A stretch of DNA of 49,672 nt, from positions 1-49,672 of the forward strand of contig JAEZKA010000053.1 in the NCBI GenBank assembly GCA_023436225.1, written 5' to 3'. The stretch comes from Bacillota bacterium (lineage in GTDB: Bacteria > Bacillota > Clostridia > Lachnospirales > Lachnospiraceae). Numbering within the stretch: the stretch's first letter is position 1; every line of letters starts with the position of its first letter. The notes beneath the pieces were generated by a model. It was not told where the DNA came from, made no database searches, and was given only the letters and a program-made list of their open reading frames with translations. This document shows positions 1 to 7,956 of this stretch, piece by piece. Made by a program: the position numbers and the translations under genes.

Positions 1-63
1 AAAGGTCCCTCTTATAGACTTAAGGAAAAACAGTATGTGTTGGAAGGAGCCATGGACGACTGA
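1..63 (+). CDS. C-terminal end of a gene cut by the window edge, possibly an IstB-type transposition ATPase
   Basis: Frame 1 is open from the first base to a TGA at 61-63 and encodes 20 residues ending in LEGAMDD. The stretch GPSYRLKEK resembles, from memory, the C-terminus of IstB/DnaC-type helper ATPases of IS21 elements. Tandem repeats typical of IS21-family ends follow at once (77-124), which fits. With only 20 codons the reading is weak: frame 2 is also open over this stretch, and the identity is inferred mainly from what follows. Confidence 0.35.
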   Translation, partial: KGPSYRLKEKQYVLEGAMDD

Positions 64-132
64 TTAGGCTAAAAACTGTACATTTTTATATTCCACTTTT
101 TGTACAGATTTATATTGACATTTACACGGTAC
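1..132 (+). mobile_element. Probable right end of an IS21-family insertion sequence (partial)
   Basis: Two adjacent 24-bp direct repeats start at 77 and 101. Both begin TGTACA, share TTTATATT, and end in a CNTTT-like tail. A further GGTACA closes at 132. Multiple short tandem repeats at the termini, close behind the istB stop, are a hallmark of the IS21 family. The preceding reading frame is compatible with an IstB tail. The left end, istA and any target duplication lie outside the window, so family and boundary are inferred. Confidence 0.45.
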
Positions 133-186
133 ATTCATGTTTGCTTTTATGTATCCCTTGTGGCGTACTACGCAAATGTTTATCAT
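64..186 (-). pseudogene. Short reverse-strand frame with a strong RBS, probably a gene start truncated by the IS end
   Basis: On the minus strand an ATG at 184-186 is preceded by AAAAGGAGG at an ideal distance. The frame runs 40 codons to a TAA at 64-66 and begins MINICVVRHKGYIKANMN. Its last two thirds read straight through the IS21-like terminal repeats. The simplest reading is that the IS inserted shortly after the start of a gene, leaving only the first codons. I do not recognise the protein. It could also be a chance frame behind a palindromic AGGAGG sequence. Confidence 0.3.
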
Positions 187-193
187 AACAATG

Positions 194-263
194 CCTCCTT
201 TTAAATTAAAAATTAACTACATCTATTAAAATGATTGTTAATTTTAAAAAGGAGGATTTTTTT
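194..263. terminator. Imperfect long inverted repeat with T-run, terminator-like
   Basis: The sequence 194-217 begins CCTCCTTTT and has an imperfect reverse complement at 237-255 ending AAAAAGGAGG. A run of seven T follows at 257-263. On the plus strand this forms a stem-loop plus U-tract and could end transcription arriving from the IS-like element. The same arm supplies the AGGAGG of the small reverse-strand frame, so the palindrome may have more than one role. Confidence 0.4.
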
Positions 264-325
264 CTTACTTTTTTAACATATATTTTTTTGTTATTTAGCT
301 CAATATATCTGCGCTAACACACACT

Positions 326-347
326 AGGGCAGTTTTTCAACTGCCCT
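326..347. repeat. Perfect 8-bp hairpin in the intergenic region before the STAND gene
   Basis: AGGGCAGT at 326-333 pairs with ACTGCCCT at 340-347 across a 6-nt loop. No T-run follows, so a terminator role is uncertain. The remainder of 264-555 carries no frame that I can support as a gene. Confidence 0.35.
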
Positions 348-391
348 GCTCGCTCTCCGAGGGGTCTGCGACGCTTTTGCATCATCTCCAC

Positions 392-432
392 ATCAAAAAT
401 ACGAAGGATCCATGCACAGCATGGGCCTTCGT
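392..432 (+). repeat. Copy of a dispersed terminator-like hairpin repeat (second copy at 12734)
   Basis: It begins ATCAAAAATACGAAG, contains AGCATGGG, and ends CCTTCGT, so ACGAAGG pairs with CCTTCGT around a 20-odd nt loop. The same arrangement recurs at 12734-12785, where the right arm is intact and a T-run follows. This copy has lost the T-run. Two near-copies 12 kb apart point to a genome-wide palindromic repeat family. Confidence 0.45.
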
Positions 433-555
433 TGCTTATTTATAAAGTTACATCTGATATCGCCCTGGTATTACTGATTGAAATTATATGTAGTTATTAG
501 GAGCAGTCTTACTTTCTTACGAAACACAAATTCCTACTGAATACTAGTCGAAATA

Positions 556-584
556 TTTACAAAAAACACTAAATAAGGTATAAT
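556..584 (+). promoter_or_regulatory. Sigma-A promoter for the STAND NTPase gene
   Basis: TTTACA at 556-561 and TATAAT at 579-584 are separated by exactly 17 nt. Transcription would start near 591, about 38 nt before the chosen ATG at 629. This excludes the GTG at 593 as a useful start. Confidence 0.6.
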
Positions 585-628
585 TAACCAGAGTGTGTAA
601 ATATAATGAATGTCGAGAGGAAAATAAT

Positions 629-3454
629 ATGGATTATATTAGAAAGAAAATAAACGAACGAATGAATATTGTTGAAAGCGGCTCGCACGAATATATTACT
701 TTGCTTCAGGAAAGAATAGAATACATATTATTCTTAACATTTGGATATTTATATAATAAAAATAGAAATAAAATCGATTTTGATGTTTTGTCTGATATAG
801 TATGTAATTTAAAAAACATGACAATAGGTGAAGTGGCCAATGCTATTTGCCGTCTTGACACAATGAATGATGAGTTAGGGAAACAAAAGAAAATAATTGA
901 TAAGTATCCAAGATTACGTAATACAAAACTAGGTCACGGTTACATACATAGTGACATGATATCGGATGTTGAAGATGAATTTACTAAACTATATGATGAC
1001 TTATGCAAAAATATATGGATACAACAAGACATTGAATTCATTAAGGTTATAGATACAAAAAAGACTGAGAATAATTACTCGGGTTATAGAATTGATATTA
1101 ATGGAGGACTAGCAAAGTGGAGCTGTAAATGTACAGCTGAATGTATTAATAATATAGAGATATTAGATAATGCAGTTCTAATCTTTATAAATAATCAGTA
1201 TTATAAAGTTTCTCCTTTTATTGAGATAGATGACGGGGGAGAGAGTATCTATGTGTTTTCGTCATTAGAAAACAAGATTTCAGGAAAAGTGAAATTTAAC
1301 CAATTACTAAAAACCTCAAATATGTATAAAAACTACACGGAGTTTACTAACATATATGAAGAGTTTACTAATAAGAAAGTAAGCACTAATGGCACAATTA
1401 TGAATATATTTACTTCAAACTACAATAAATATATTCCAACAAGTATAGAGGACGATATTCTTGATTTTGTCATAGATAATAAATCTAACGTTCTTGGTAC
1501 AGTATGGGGGCACGGCGGAGTTGGAAAAACCGCTGCAATTCAACACGTGTGTGAAAGCCTATTTGCCGATGAAAAAAAGCATTTTGACTATATAGTTTTT
1601 TTATCTGCAAAGGATAGAATGTTCGACCCATTAGATAGGAAAATTAAACCAATAATAAATCTACGTACATATGAGGAGCTAATTATACAAATTGTACTAA
1701 TTCTTTTCGACGAGACTATAGAAAATAATAACAAAATAATAATTGAATATGAAGATAAAATTAGTTTATTGGAAGAAAAGATATTATTAGTAGTTGATGA
1801 TTATGAAACATTCTCTGAGAATGATATGCAAAAAATTAATGAATTTATCAACAGGCTCAACTTTTACAATCATAGAGTTATAATAACAACGAGAAGCCTA
1901 AAATTGACCAATGGATTTCCTATTAGAACAAATGAGTTTAATAAAGAGAAAACATATAAGTTTTTATCTTCTGTTATCGAAAATGAATATCCGGAGCATG
2001 TTAATGCTTTTAAAAATAATGCGAGAATAATGAACTCTATGGAGAAAATACAGATTGCTACAGAGGGAAGAGCACTTTCTATTATTCATTTTGCCCATTT
2101 ACTTGTTCAAAAAGGAATATCTGATAATGTTTTAGATGAATTGAGGACATGTGAAGATGTATCTTCTTTTTTGTATGACAGAATATTTTGTCTTCTATCC
2201 CCGGTTTCAAGAAATGTATTTATTTGTATATCTCAAATCACTTCAGAACAGGATTTAATTTTTAAAAAGTCATTATTAGAGTATATCTTAATAGATAAGC
2301 ATAGTGAAGAGGATATTGAATCATCGATTCATGAGTTATGTGAACTAAGAGTAATAGAAAGCTGTAATATCGATTATATTCGTGTTTATACTAATAAATT
2401 ACTAAAAGAAATGAAAAGTAAATATAATGAATGCAGTGAACCTTTTAAAAAATTAATAAAGGAAAAAATTAGTGATGTTGGAGGAAAGGAAATAAAAAAA
2501 TCCATTTATCATGCATTGCTAGACGAAGCAAGCAAGAGTAAAAGTTTTGATACTATGGAAGTAGTATCAATAAAATACATGAAAATTATAAGAGATAGTA
2601 AATGCCCAAATGAAGTTAAAAAGAGTGCAATTTTTGATTATTTAAAGTATTTAGGCTTGAATTCGCATTCTTCAGATGAACTAATCAAACTAGATGCATA
2701 CTTTGATGCCTATAAAGATGATAGTGAGCTTATATCTGCTTATGTTAGAATTCTATGGAATGTTGATGAAGAAGGTAAAAAAAGAGCATGCAAGAAATTG
2801 GAAAATATTAGCGCCGAATGGAATGGTAATCAAGTAAATAGCTATGATAACGAGCTGTTTGCTATAAAAACGTGGTTTTTAACAACATATATACTCAAAA
2901 AATATCGTGAGACAAAAAACAAAACAGATAAAGAATTACTACATTCATATTTTCAAAAATATGGGAATGTACTATACAAGAATATCTCAAATTTGGACTT
3001 ACATTCAATTCTAGATAAAAATAAAATCGATTGTATAGAAGAAGCTCTATTAGTATCTATTGAAGCATATATGGAGATTTCAAAAGATAGCGAAAAATCA
3101 TTACAATATATTAAGTATTTTATAGAATATGCAAATAAAAGTTTTACTGGTTCAAGATGGTCACGTGCACATATGTTACTAAAAGAACTTAAGCAATTAT
3201 TTTCACGACTTACTCCTTCAATTCTTAAAGTGTATAATTATGAAGATTTTTTTGAAGCAAAGGTTTGCAAGGTCTATAGAACCATGGCTCTATTAGAAGT
3301 AGATAGACACTATAAAGTAGCTGCAAGATTGAATGATATAAGTCGACAAGATATCAGCGATATGAAAACAGTTATTAAAGAAAATCAATATTTTGATGTA
3401 AAAATAAAAGAGATTAATGAATTTAATGAAGTTTTCGTCATGGTTGAGCTATAA
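629..3454 (+). CDS. STAND/NB-ARC-type NTPase with HEPN-like N-terminal motif (candidate anti-phage sensor)
   Basis: A 941-residue protein. The centre carries a P-loop NTPase core of the STAND type: Walker A GHGGVGKT at residues 294-301, Walker B ILLVVDD at 385-391, and the NB-ARC sensor-like IITTR at 418-422. Residues from about 450 to the end are helical and repeat-like with no obvious motif, as expected for a sensor/oligomerisation arm. The N-terminal 130 residues are helical and contain RNTKLGH (Arg97 to His103), which fits the R-x(4-6)-H signature of HEPN RNases. In known STAND defence proteins an N-terminal effector is activated when the C-terminal arm binds a phage component; applying that here is inference. 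The ATG at 629 has a GAGAGGA RBS. The gene is markedly richer in AT than the metabolic genes downstream, consistent with transfer. It lies between IS and integrase remnants. Confidence 0.8.
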   Translation: MDYIRKKINERMNIVESGSHEYITLLQERIEYILFLTFGYLYNKNRNKIDFDVLSDIVCNLKNMTIGEVANAICRLDTMNDELGKQKKIIDKYPRLRNTKLGHGYIHSDMISDVEDEFTKLYDDLCKNIWIQQDIEFIKVIDTKKTENNYSGYRIDINGGLAKWSCKCTAECINNIEILDNAVLIFINNQYYKVSPFIEIDDGGESIYVFSSLENKISGKVKFNQLLKTSNMYKNYTEFTNIYEEFTNKKVSTNGTIMNIFTSNYNKYIPTSIEDDILDFVIDNKSNVLGTVWGHGGVGKTAAIQHVCESLFADEKKHFDYIVFLSAKDRMFDPLDRKIKPIINLRTYEELIIQIVLILFDETIENNNKIIIEYEDKISLLEEKILLVVDDYETFSENDMQKINEFINRLNFYNHRVIITTRSLKLTNGFPIRTNEFNKEKTYKFLSSVIENEYPEHVNAFKNNARIMNSMEKIQIATEGRALSIIHFAHLLVQKGISDNVLDELRTCEDVSSFLYDRIFCLLSPVSRNVFICISQITSEQDLIFKKSLLEYILIDKHSEEDIESSIHELCELRVIESCNIDYIRVYTNKLLKEMKSKYNECSEPFKKLIKEKISDVGGKEIKKSIYHALLDEASKSKSFDTMEVVSIKYMKIIRDSKCPNEVKKSAIFDYLKYLGLNSHSSDELIKLDAYFDAYKDDSELISAYVRILWNVDEEGKKRACKKLENISAEWNGNQVNSYDNELFAIKTWFLTTYILKKYRETKNKTDKELLHSYFQKYGNVLYKNISNLDLHSILDKNKIDCIEEALLVSIEAYMEISKDSEKSLQYIKYFIEYANKSFTGSRWSRAHMLLKELKQLFSRLTPSILKVYNYEDFFEAKVCKVYRTMALLEVDRHYKVAARLNDISRQDISDMKTVIKENQYFDVKIKEINEFNEVFVMVEL

Positions 3455-3483
3455 TATTTAAGATAAGTAGTTATATTCTAGAT

Positions 3484-3513
3484 TTGCAGTCTTAATAATT
3501 GTTACGGTAAAAT
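3484..3513 (+). promoter_or_regulatory. Possible promoter of the membrane-protein gene
   Basis: TTGCAG at 3484-3489 and TAAAAT at 3508-3513 are separated by 18 nt in the 117-bp gap after the STAND gene. The membrane protein may therefore be expressed independently. No terminator is obvious in the gap, so read-through from the STAND gene also remains possible. Confidence 0.35.
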
Positions 3514-3571
3514 GAGAAAGCAATTAACGAAATTAGGCTCATGCTTAATATAACATCAAGGAGGAATAAAA

Positions 3572-4216
3572 ATGGATACAAAGAAAGTACTATCTAAAAT
3601 TGAAAATGCAAATTTTGGGGGTATTAAAAGTACCGGAAACATTATTAAAGAATTCATGCAAACAGCATGTATTATTGTTGTTTTTCTTTTGTTTTGCGAA
3701 TGGGCTAATTGCTTTCCTACGCGGACACAAGAAATTGTTTTCGTTGCAATTTTAGCAGTATATCTATTGGCTCTTCTAATCTATAAGCATATAGTACATA
3801 AAAAATTCCTTAAGATACCGCCTAAAGTATCATATAGTTCAAAGCTATTTAATCGTTTGTTTTACATTTACTTAATTGTTAGTGTCATCCTATCTACAGT
3901 AGTTGAATGCATACTAGTTACTCCAACAACAAAGTGGAAGGTTTTACTATTTGCAATATCCATTGCTGCAATAAACTATTTCACTGAGGGAGTATATCAT
4001 TATTGGGGGACACTTTTTTATAGTAGTAAAGCATTCATTGCGACAATGGTACTTATCACTATTATAAATTTTGTTATTCTGCACGTTGCATTTGCCGGCA
4101 TATTATTACTACTTGGCGTTATTATCATATTGTATATAATTTCACTCATTGCTCCAAAAGGTATTGGTGTCGGCATGGATGGATTTGGAAGGGTAACATA
4201 TTTTTATTATTTTTAG
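3572..4216 (+). CDS. Polytopic membrane protein of unknown function
   Basis: 214 residues with about six hydrophobic segments, near residues 28-48, 56-74, 93-115, 124-142, 152-172 and 174-194 (estimated by eye). It starts with a short charged N-terminus and has a Gly-rich tail. The ATG follows a consensus AAGGAGG. I recognise no family motif. It lies 117 bp downstream of the STAND NTPase on the same strand and shares its high AT content. It could be a partner of that gene, for instance a membrane effector, or an unrelated cargo gene of the same island. No catalytic residues can be proposed. Confidence 0.6.
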   Translation: MDTKKVLSKIENANFGGIKSTGNIIKEFMQTACIIVVFLLFCEWANCFPTRTQEIVFVAILAVYLLALLIYKHIVHKKFLKIPPKVSYSSKLFNRLFYIYLIVSVILSTVVECILVTPTTKWKVLLFAISIAAINYFTEGVYHYWGTLFYSSKAFIATMVLITIINFVILHVAFAGILLLLGVIIILYIISLIAPKGIGVGMDGFGRVTYFYYF

Positions 4217-4405
4217 TAAATTAATATAAGATAAATTATTATTGTTTGTATAAAGGAAAGATTATCTCGGCCATAAATAAATATATATATTTTTCAGAGA
4301 GCATTTGAGTACAATGAATTTGAACATCCCATATAATCTATTTCTATCTTTACTTTTCGAAGGTGTAGAATGCGAATCCAGTCTAAAGGTATATAAGAAT
4401 TTATT

Positions 4406-4502
4406 AGGTGCAAATCAGGTGCAACCAGTATCAGAGATTGAAAACGCTCCTTTCTATGCGGGTTCTGGTCATGTACATATAGTTCAAATCTGGTTGTCGC
4501 CT
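4406..4502 (+). repeat. Att-like repeat copy 1: GGTGCAA pair plus tRNA 3'-end-like sequence
   Basis: This 97-bp unit recurs at 7260-7355. It contains two GGTGCAA heptamers (4407-4413, 4418-4424), a shared middle part with CTCCTTTCTATGC, and a terminal 24 bp (4479-4502) identical in both copies. The last 20-odd bases, GTTCAAATCTGGTTGTCGCC, match the T-loop plus 3' acceptor strand of a bacterial tRNA (Cys-like, from memory). The 5' half of a tRNA is missing. tRNA 3' ends are the usual crossover sites of tyrosine integrases, so this is a candidate attachment-site remnant. A TCTCTAAAC shared just downstream extends the similarity. Confidence 0.6.
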
Positions 4503-4569
4503 TGATTAGAAGAGTCTCTAAACCTTTATAATACATAGGTTTAGAGATTTTTTCTTGCTTGGATAATTT

Positions 4570-4586
4570 GGTGCAAGTGGGTGCAA
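4570..4586 (+). repeat. Extra GGTGCAA heptamer pair (possible integrase arm site)
   Basis: GGTGCAA occurs at 4570-4576 and again at 4580-4586. It is the same heptamer as in the two att-like repeats, here spaced by 3 nt instead of 4. Short direct repeats beside an attachment site are typical of integrase arm-type binding sites. The role is inferred from position only. Confidence 0.35.
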
Positions 4587-4739
4587 GGTATTTTAACACC
4601 TAAATATACTTACTTTCAAAAGACTTTTCATACGTAATGCTAATCCAAAATGAGGGTTGTCTTGTCATAGGTCCCTGAGAGGGAGTAACATTCTTTAGAT
4701 ACCCATTTGTCGATTATCAATGGAATCAGCTTTAGCTAC

Positions 4740-4945
4740 TCAGTTGAACATCATAAGGTTATTCGAAAATGCAGCCAGTAAGTGCGCACACTGAAAACTG
4801 GAATTTGTTCGTAGATAATGTTGTGTCATACCTAATGTGGTGTATCCGAGAAGCTGTTGCAGTTTCAAGTCCGAAATACCGTTTTATGCCATAATGGATC
4901 CGGTGGCAAACCTAATCTTATGAAATATCGGTAAATAAATCAAAA
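4740..4945 (-). pseudogene. Decayed tyrosine recombinase (integrase) C-terminal fragment
   Basis: Reading the minus strand from about 4945 down to the TGA at 4740-4742 gives FHKIRFATGSIMA, an in-frame TAA (4884-4886), then NGISDLKLQQLLGYTTLG and MTQHY. This lines up with the end of the phage integrase catalytic domain: the H-x-x-R box, the LGH-s-s block (here LGY) and the T-x-x-Y nucleophile region. The internal stop, altered H/R box and missing N-terminal part make it non-functional. It sits 240 bp from an att-like repeat and points towards it, the usual integrase/attachment-site geometry. The upstream limit is approximate. Confidence 0.6.
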
Positions 4946-5273
4946 TTCGGAACAACATTTACGAATACGTCTGTTAAAGGTAATTGTTGTTAAGTGATGC
5001 CCGCCTTTAATGATGAGTATTTTCCAGTGCAGTACTAAATTCCACTACCACTTTAAAAAATTTTAATTTTTCGGGTATAAATGGCTGATTTCTGTTATAA
5101 TGTAAACAACCACTCACAGAATTTCTGATTTCATGGCATGGCAAACAGACCAGTGGAAATTCGGCGTGCGTGACTGAATTCCGCTAGTCACATTAAAAAA
5201 TGTAAAAAGTTTATTTCCAGTCTGACAGCAGATTTATATGTGATGGTTAACGGTAATCAGAAGCATTATTTAA

Positions 5274-5301
5274 TTGAAATGATAAAGATAAATGATAAAA
5301 T
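5274..5301 (+). promoter_or_regulatory. Possible promoter of the Big_2/transglutaminase gene
   Basis: TTGAAA at 5274-5279 and TAAAAT at 5296-5301 are separated by 16 nt, about 45 nt before the ATG at 5347. Confidence 0.4.
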
Positions 5302-5346
5302 CAGTACAAAATACCACTATACTAAAGAGAACATAGGAGATGACGT

Positions 5347-7200
5347 ATGAGTAAAAGAGTAGCTTCTAAAATATTACTATTCATAGCTATCACGGTAATA
5401 ATAACAACAATGCACAATCATTTCGGTGTAAAAACCGAGGTGCAGGCAGCAACACCCGGTTTGAACAAGACAGCGATATATCTTTACGAGGGACATACTG
5501 ATACATTGATGGTTAAGAATATCTCCGGCACAGTTCAATGGAAATCAAGCAATAGTAGTGTAGCTAAGGTATCCACCAAGGGTAAAGTAACAGCCAAGAA
5601 AAAAGGAACCGCTGTTGTTACAGCGACTGTGGGAGGTAAAAAATATAAATGTAAGGTAACAGTCGATAAGATTGTATTAAATTATCAAGAGGTAATGCTT
5701 AAGCCAAAGAAAAAGCTCAGTCTTTCTATGATTGATTCAAATAAGAAGGTCGTGTATTCGTCCGATAAGGTGAAATGGACCAGTTCTGACAGTAGTGTGG
5801 CTTTTGTAGATAAAACAGGATCTGTATATGCACAAGCAGCTGGAACAGCAACCATTACCGGTACTGCGAATGATGGTACGAAAGCTACTTGTAAAGTTCA
5901 GGTGGAAGGTCTGCGATTTATCAATATTCCTGAATATATTAATGTCGGTGAAACAATAAAGCTGGACTATATCTATGTATACCCGCCAAATAAGAAGGAT
6001 GAATTGATTTGGACAATAGAATATGATCCCGGGGAAGCGAAACCGGTTGTACCTTATTCCTTTGATCGGGATAAGAAGACCTTAACTGCACTTAGCGAGG
6101 CCCGGTTAGTATTAGTAACACTGGAAGCGAAGTCTGATTGTAATATTGGTGATTCCTGTGGTGTTGAGATCTTGGGCTCACCGGAAGACTGGATTGTAAG
6201 TGATGAGGAAGATTACTATTATCAGGAAGTGGATAATACTACGGACTATTATGATGATTTCATAGATGATCAGGATACAATGATTACAGATAACCAGACT
6301 CCATCGATAGATTATGATTATCTTGCAGCGACTCGTAAGCCTACACTTAGGACTTCAGAGCGTTTTATCATAGACGAGGACTGCTCAGTGACAATTTATG
6401 ATGGGCCGATCCTTTATCTTCCGACAGAGAATTGGGATATCTGGGAGAAATTTTATTATACCGTTGATGGCACTACGCCCACTGAGAATTCTACAAGATT
6501 TAGATCAACAATTTATCTGGAACAGAGTTGTACCTTAAAGATGATAGGATTCAGCGGTGATATTTCAAGTCCGGTACTAACTATTAATTTTAATCTGCTG
6601 TGTAATTTCGCTAAGTTTTGGGGGACGAATCCGGTGGTGGATTCTGAGACCGTTGCCTATGCGATTAAAAATAATGTGTCTGATCTTTCCGTATTGAATG
6701 AGAAGGAGCTTGAGCTATACTATAAGACCAAGCAGATACTGGAGGAAATAATCTCCCCCGGTATGACTGATTATGATAAGCTGAAGGCTATCCATGATTA
6801 TATCTGTAGGACGGTAACCTATGGTAGTAGCCCTAATGATCAGGATCCTTATGGAGCATTGATACTGAACAAATGTGTTTGTACAGGCTATGCAGAGTCA
6901 TTTAAGCTGCTAGCGGGGTTATGTGATATACATACGATTAAGATCAATGGAATTGCCGGAGGATCTCATATGTGGAATTTGGTTAAGCTTGAGGGAGACT
7001 GGTATCATGTTGATTGTGATAGTGATGATATTGATGCGGAAGATAGAATACAGTATAGATTTTTCTTGGTCAATGATGCGCATTTCCCCTATTATTTCTT
7101 TAAGGAATTTACGAGTGACGGAAGAACCTACACAGTTCCTGCTGCAAACGGTGAAAAATATAACACTAACACGGTTGACAGGCCAATGCAATTATATTAG
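5347..7200 (+). CDS. Secreted Big_2 (Ig-like) and transglutaminase-like protein
   Basis: 617 residues. A hydrophobic signal peptide ends near residue 34 (VQA). Two bacterial Ig-like Big_2 domains follow at about 38-106 and 112-187; the first has VQWKSSNSSVAKVSTKGKVT and both end in the typical VTA/ITG strands. An acidic, Asp/Tyr-rich linker covers about 280-325. A chitobiase/Fn3-associated-like module sits near 335-420 (YTVDGTTPT). The C-terminal 150 residues are a transglutaminase/protease-like domain with a complete putative triad: Cys512 (CVCTGYAE), His541 (GSHMWN) and Asp556 (HVD). Such proteins act at the cell surface, as peptidases or cross-linkers, or in binding; the actual substrate is unknown. 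The ATG follows AGGAGATGACGT. It lies inside the span bounded by the two att-like repeats and may be cargo. Confidence 0.8.
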   Translation: MSKRVASKILLFIAITVIITTMHNHFGVKTEVQAATPGLNKTAIYLYEGHTDTLMVKNISGTVQWKSSNSSVAKVSTKGKVTAKKKGTAVVTATVGGKKYKCKVTVDKIVLNYQEVMLKPKKKLSLSMIDSNKKVVYSSDKVKWTSSDSSVAFVDKTGSVYAQAAGTATITGTANDGTKATCKVQVEGLRFINIPEYINVGETIKLDYIYVYPPNKKDELIWTIEYDPGEAKPVVPYSFDRDKKTLTALSEARLVLVTLEAKSDCNIGDSCGVEILGSPEDWIVSDEEDYYYQEVDNTTDYYDDFIDDQDTMITDNQTPSIDYDYLAATRKPTLRTSERFIIDEDCSVTIYDGPILYLPTENWDIWEKFYYTVDGTTPTENSTRFRSTIYLEQSCTLKMIGFSGDISSPVLTINFNLLCNFAKFWGTNPVVDSETVAYAIKNNVSDLSVLNEKELELYYKTKQILEEIISPGMTDYDKLKAIHDYICRTVTYGSSPNDQDPYGALILNKCVCTGYAESFKLLAGLCDIHTIKINGIAGGSHMWNLVKLEGDWYHVDCDSDDIDAEDRIQYRFFLVNDAHFPYYFFKEFTSDGRTYTVPAANGEKYNTNTVDRPMQLY

Positions 7201-7259
7201 GCATCAAAACGTACTTTTGGTTGATATATCTGCTATCAACAAAAGCTTAACACTTAAAC

Positions 7260-7355
7260 AGGTGCAAATCAGGTGCAATCAGTATCAGAGTTGAAAACCC
7301 TCCTTTCTATGCAGGTTTGAGAACTGTTTAAATAGTTCAAATCTGGTTGTCGCCT
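7260..7355 (+). repeat. Att-like repeat copy 2
   Basis: Second copy of the unit at 4406-4502. The GGTGCAA heptamers are at 7261-7267 and 7272-7278 with the same 4-nt spacing. The middle block is shared, and 7332-7355 matches 4479-4502 exactly over 24 bp, ending in the tRNA T-loop/acceptor-like sequence. The two copies are direct repeats enclosing about 2.85 kb. A further partial match, GCGGGTTCTGGT, occurs at 7934-7945. Confidence 0.6.
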
Positions 7356-7417
7356 CTCAAAGAATGTTCTCTAAACTTGAAATTTATTATTTCAACCCAA
7401 ATTAGCGGAGGAACTTT

Positions 7418-7870
7418 ATGACGAAAGAATTAAGCTTAAAGAAAGTTGATGAAAGCAATTTTATTGAGTGTTTTAATTTAAAACTTGGATATGGACAAGA
7501 TAGATTTGTATCACATCCTATTCGTAGTTTAGCACAGGCATATGTATATTATAATCAATGTAGTCCCTTTGTAATTTGTAAGGAAAATATTATTGTAGGG
7601 TATGTTATGGTTATTTATGATTATGATGAAGAAACATACAATATTTGGCATATGATGATTGATGAGAGGCATCAAGGTAAAGGATATGGAACTAAAGCTG
7701 TGAAACTATGTATAGATTATATAAAATCAAAACCCTTTGGAAAAACAAATGATGTTATATTAACTTGCAATATGAATAATTCCCATGCAATTCATATTTA
7801 TGAAAAGTTTGGGTTTAAAGACACAGGGGAACGTGACGATGATGAAATAATTATGAAGTTAGTAATTTAA
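7418..7870 (+). CDS. GNAT-family N-acetyltransferase
   Basis: 150 residues forming a single GNAT domain. The acetyl-CoA binding motif A is visible as RHQGKGYGTKAV near residues 83-94. Motif B follows (NNSHAIHIYEKFGFK) near 122-136. The sequence IWHMMIDERHQGKG just before motif A and the C-terminal part fit the spermidine/diamine N-acetyltransferase-like branch, but the acceptor cannot be decided. The start has a strong GGAGG RBS (AGCGGAGGAACTTT). The gene is AT-rich and lies just outside the second att-like repeat, so it may be accessory. Confidence 0.8.
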   Translation: MTKELSLKKVDESNFIECFNLKLGYGQDRFVSHPIRSLAQAYVYYNQCSPFVICKENIIVGYVMVIYDYDEETYNIWHMMIDERHQGKGYGTKAVKLCIDYIKSKPFGKTNDVILTCNMNNSHAIHIYEKFGFKDTGERDDDEIIMKLVI

Positions 7871-7956
7871 CTTTATATATATCAAATAAAAGTATTGTGA
7901 GATTTTGTGGACACATAACTAGAATTAACAGAAGCGGGTTCTGGTAATGTAAGAAA

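Larger units (their letters stand above)
4217..5346. other. Gene-poor region filled with mobile-element remnants
   Basis: No intact gene is visible over 1.1 kb. It holds the first att-like repeat (4406-4502), an extra GGTGCAA pair (4570-4586) and the integrase scrap (about 4740-4945). There are also two diverged copies of a roughly 35-bp segment, near 5033-5070 and 5167-5205, sharing AATTCC-CTA followed by a poly-A run. The second copy contains GTGACT and AGTCAC as 6-bp inverted arms. These segments look like eroded insertion-sequence ends, but I cannot assign a family. Confidence 0.5.

Noticed and set aside
593..628. GTG start for the STAND gene, 12 codons upstream
   Set aside because: The mapped promoter would start transcription at about 591, leaving no leader or RBS.
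4479..4502. Complete tRNA gene
   Set aside because: Only the T-loop/acceptor 3' portion is present. No D-arm or anticodon arm can be folded upstream, and the T-stem itself pairs poorly.
4294..4599. 101-codon reverse-strand reading frame over the first att-like repeat
   Set aside because: It is simply the reverse translation of the tRNA-like and GGTGCAA repeat sequence, and no RBS is visible. I treat it as a by-product of the repeat.
6919..7294. Overlapping frames at the end of the transglutaminase gene
   Set aside because: They lie in other frames of a domain with intact catalytic residues and have no RBS.
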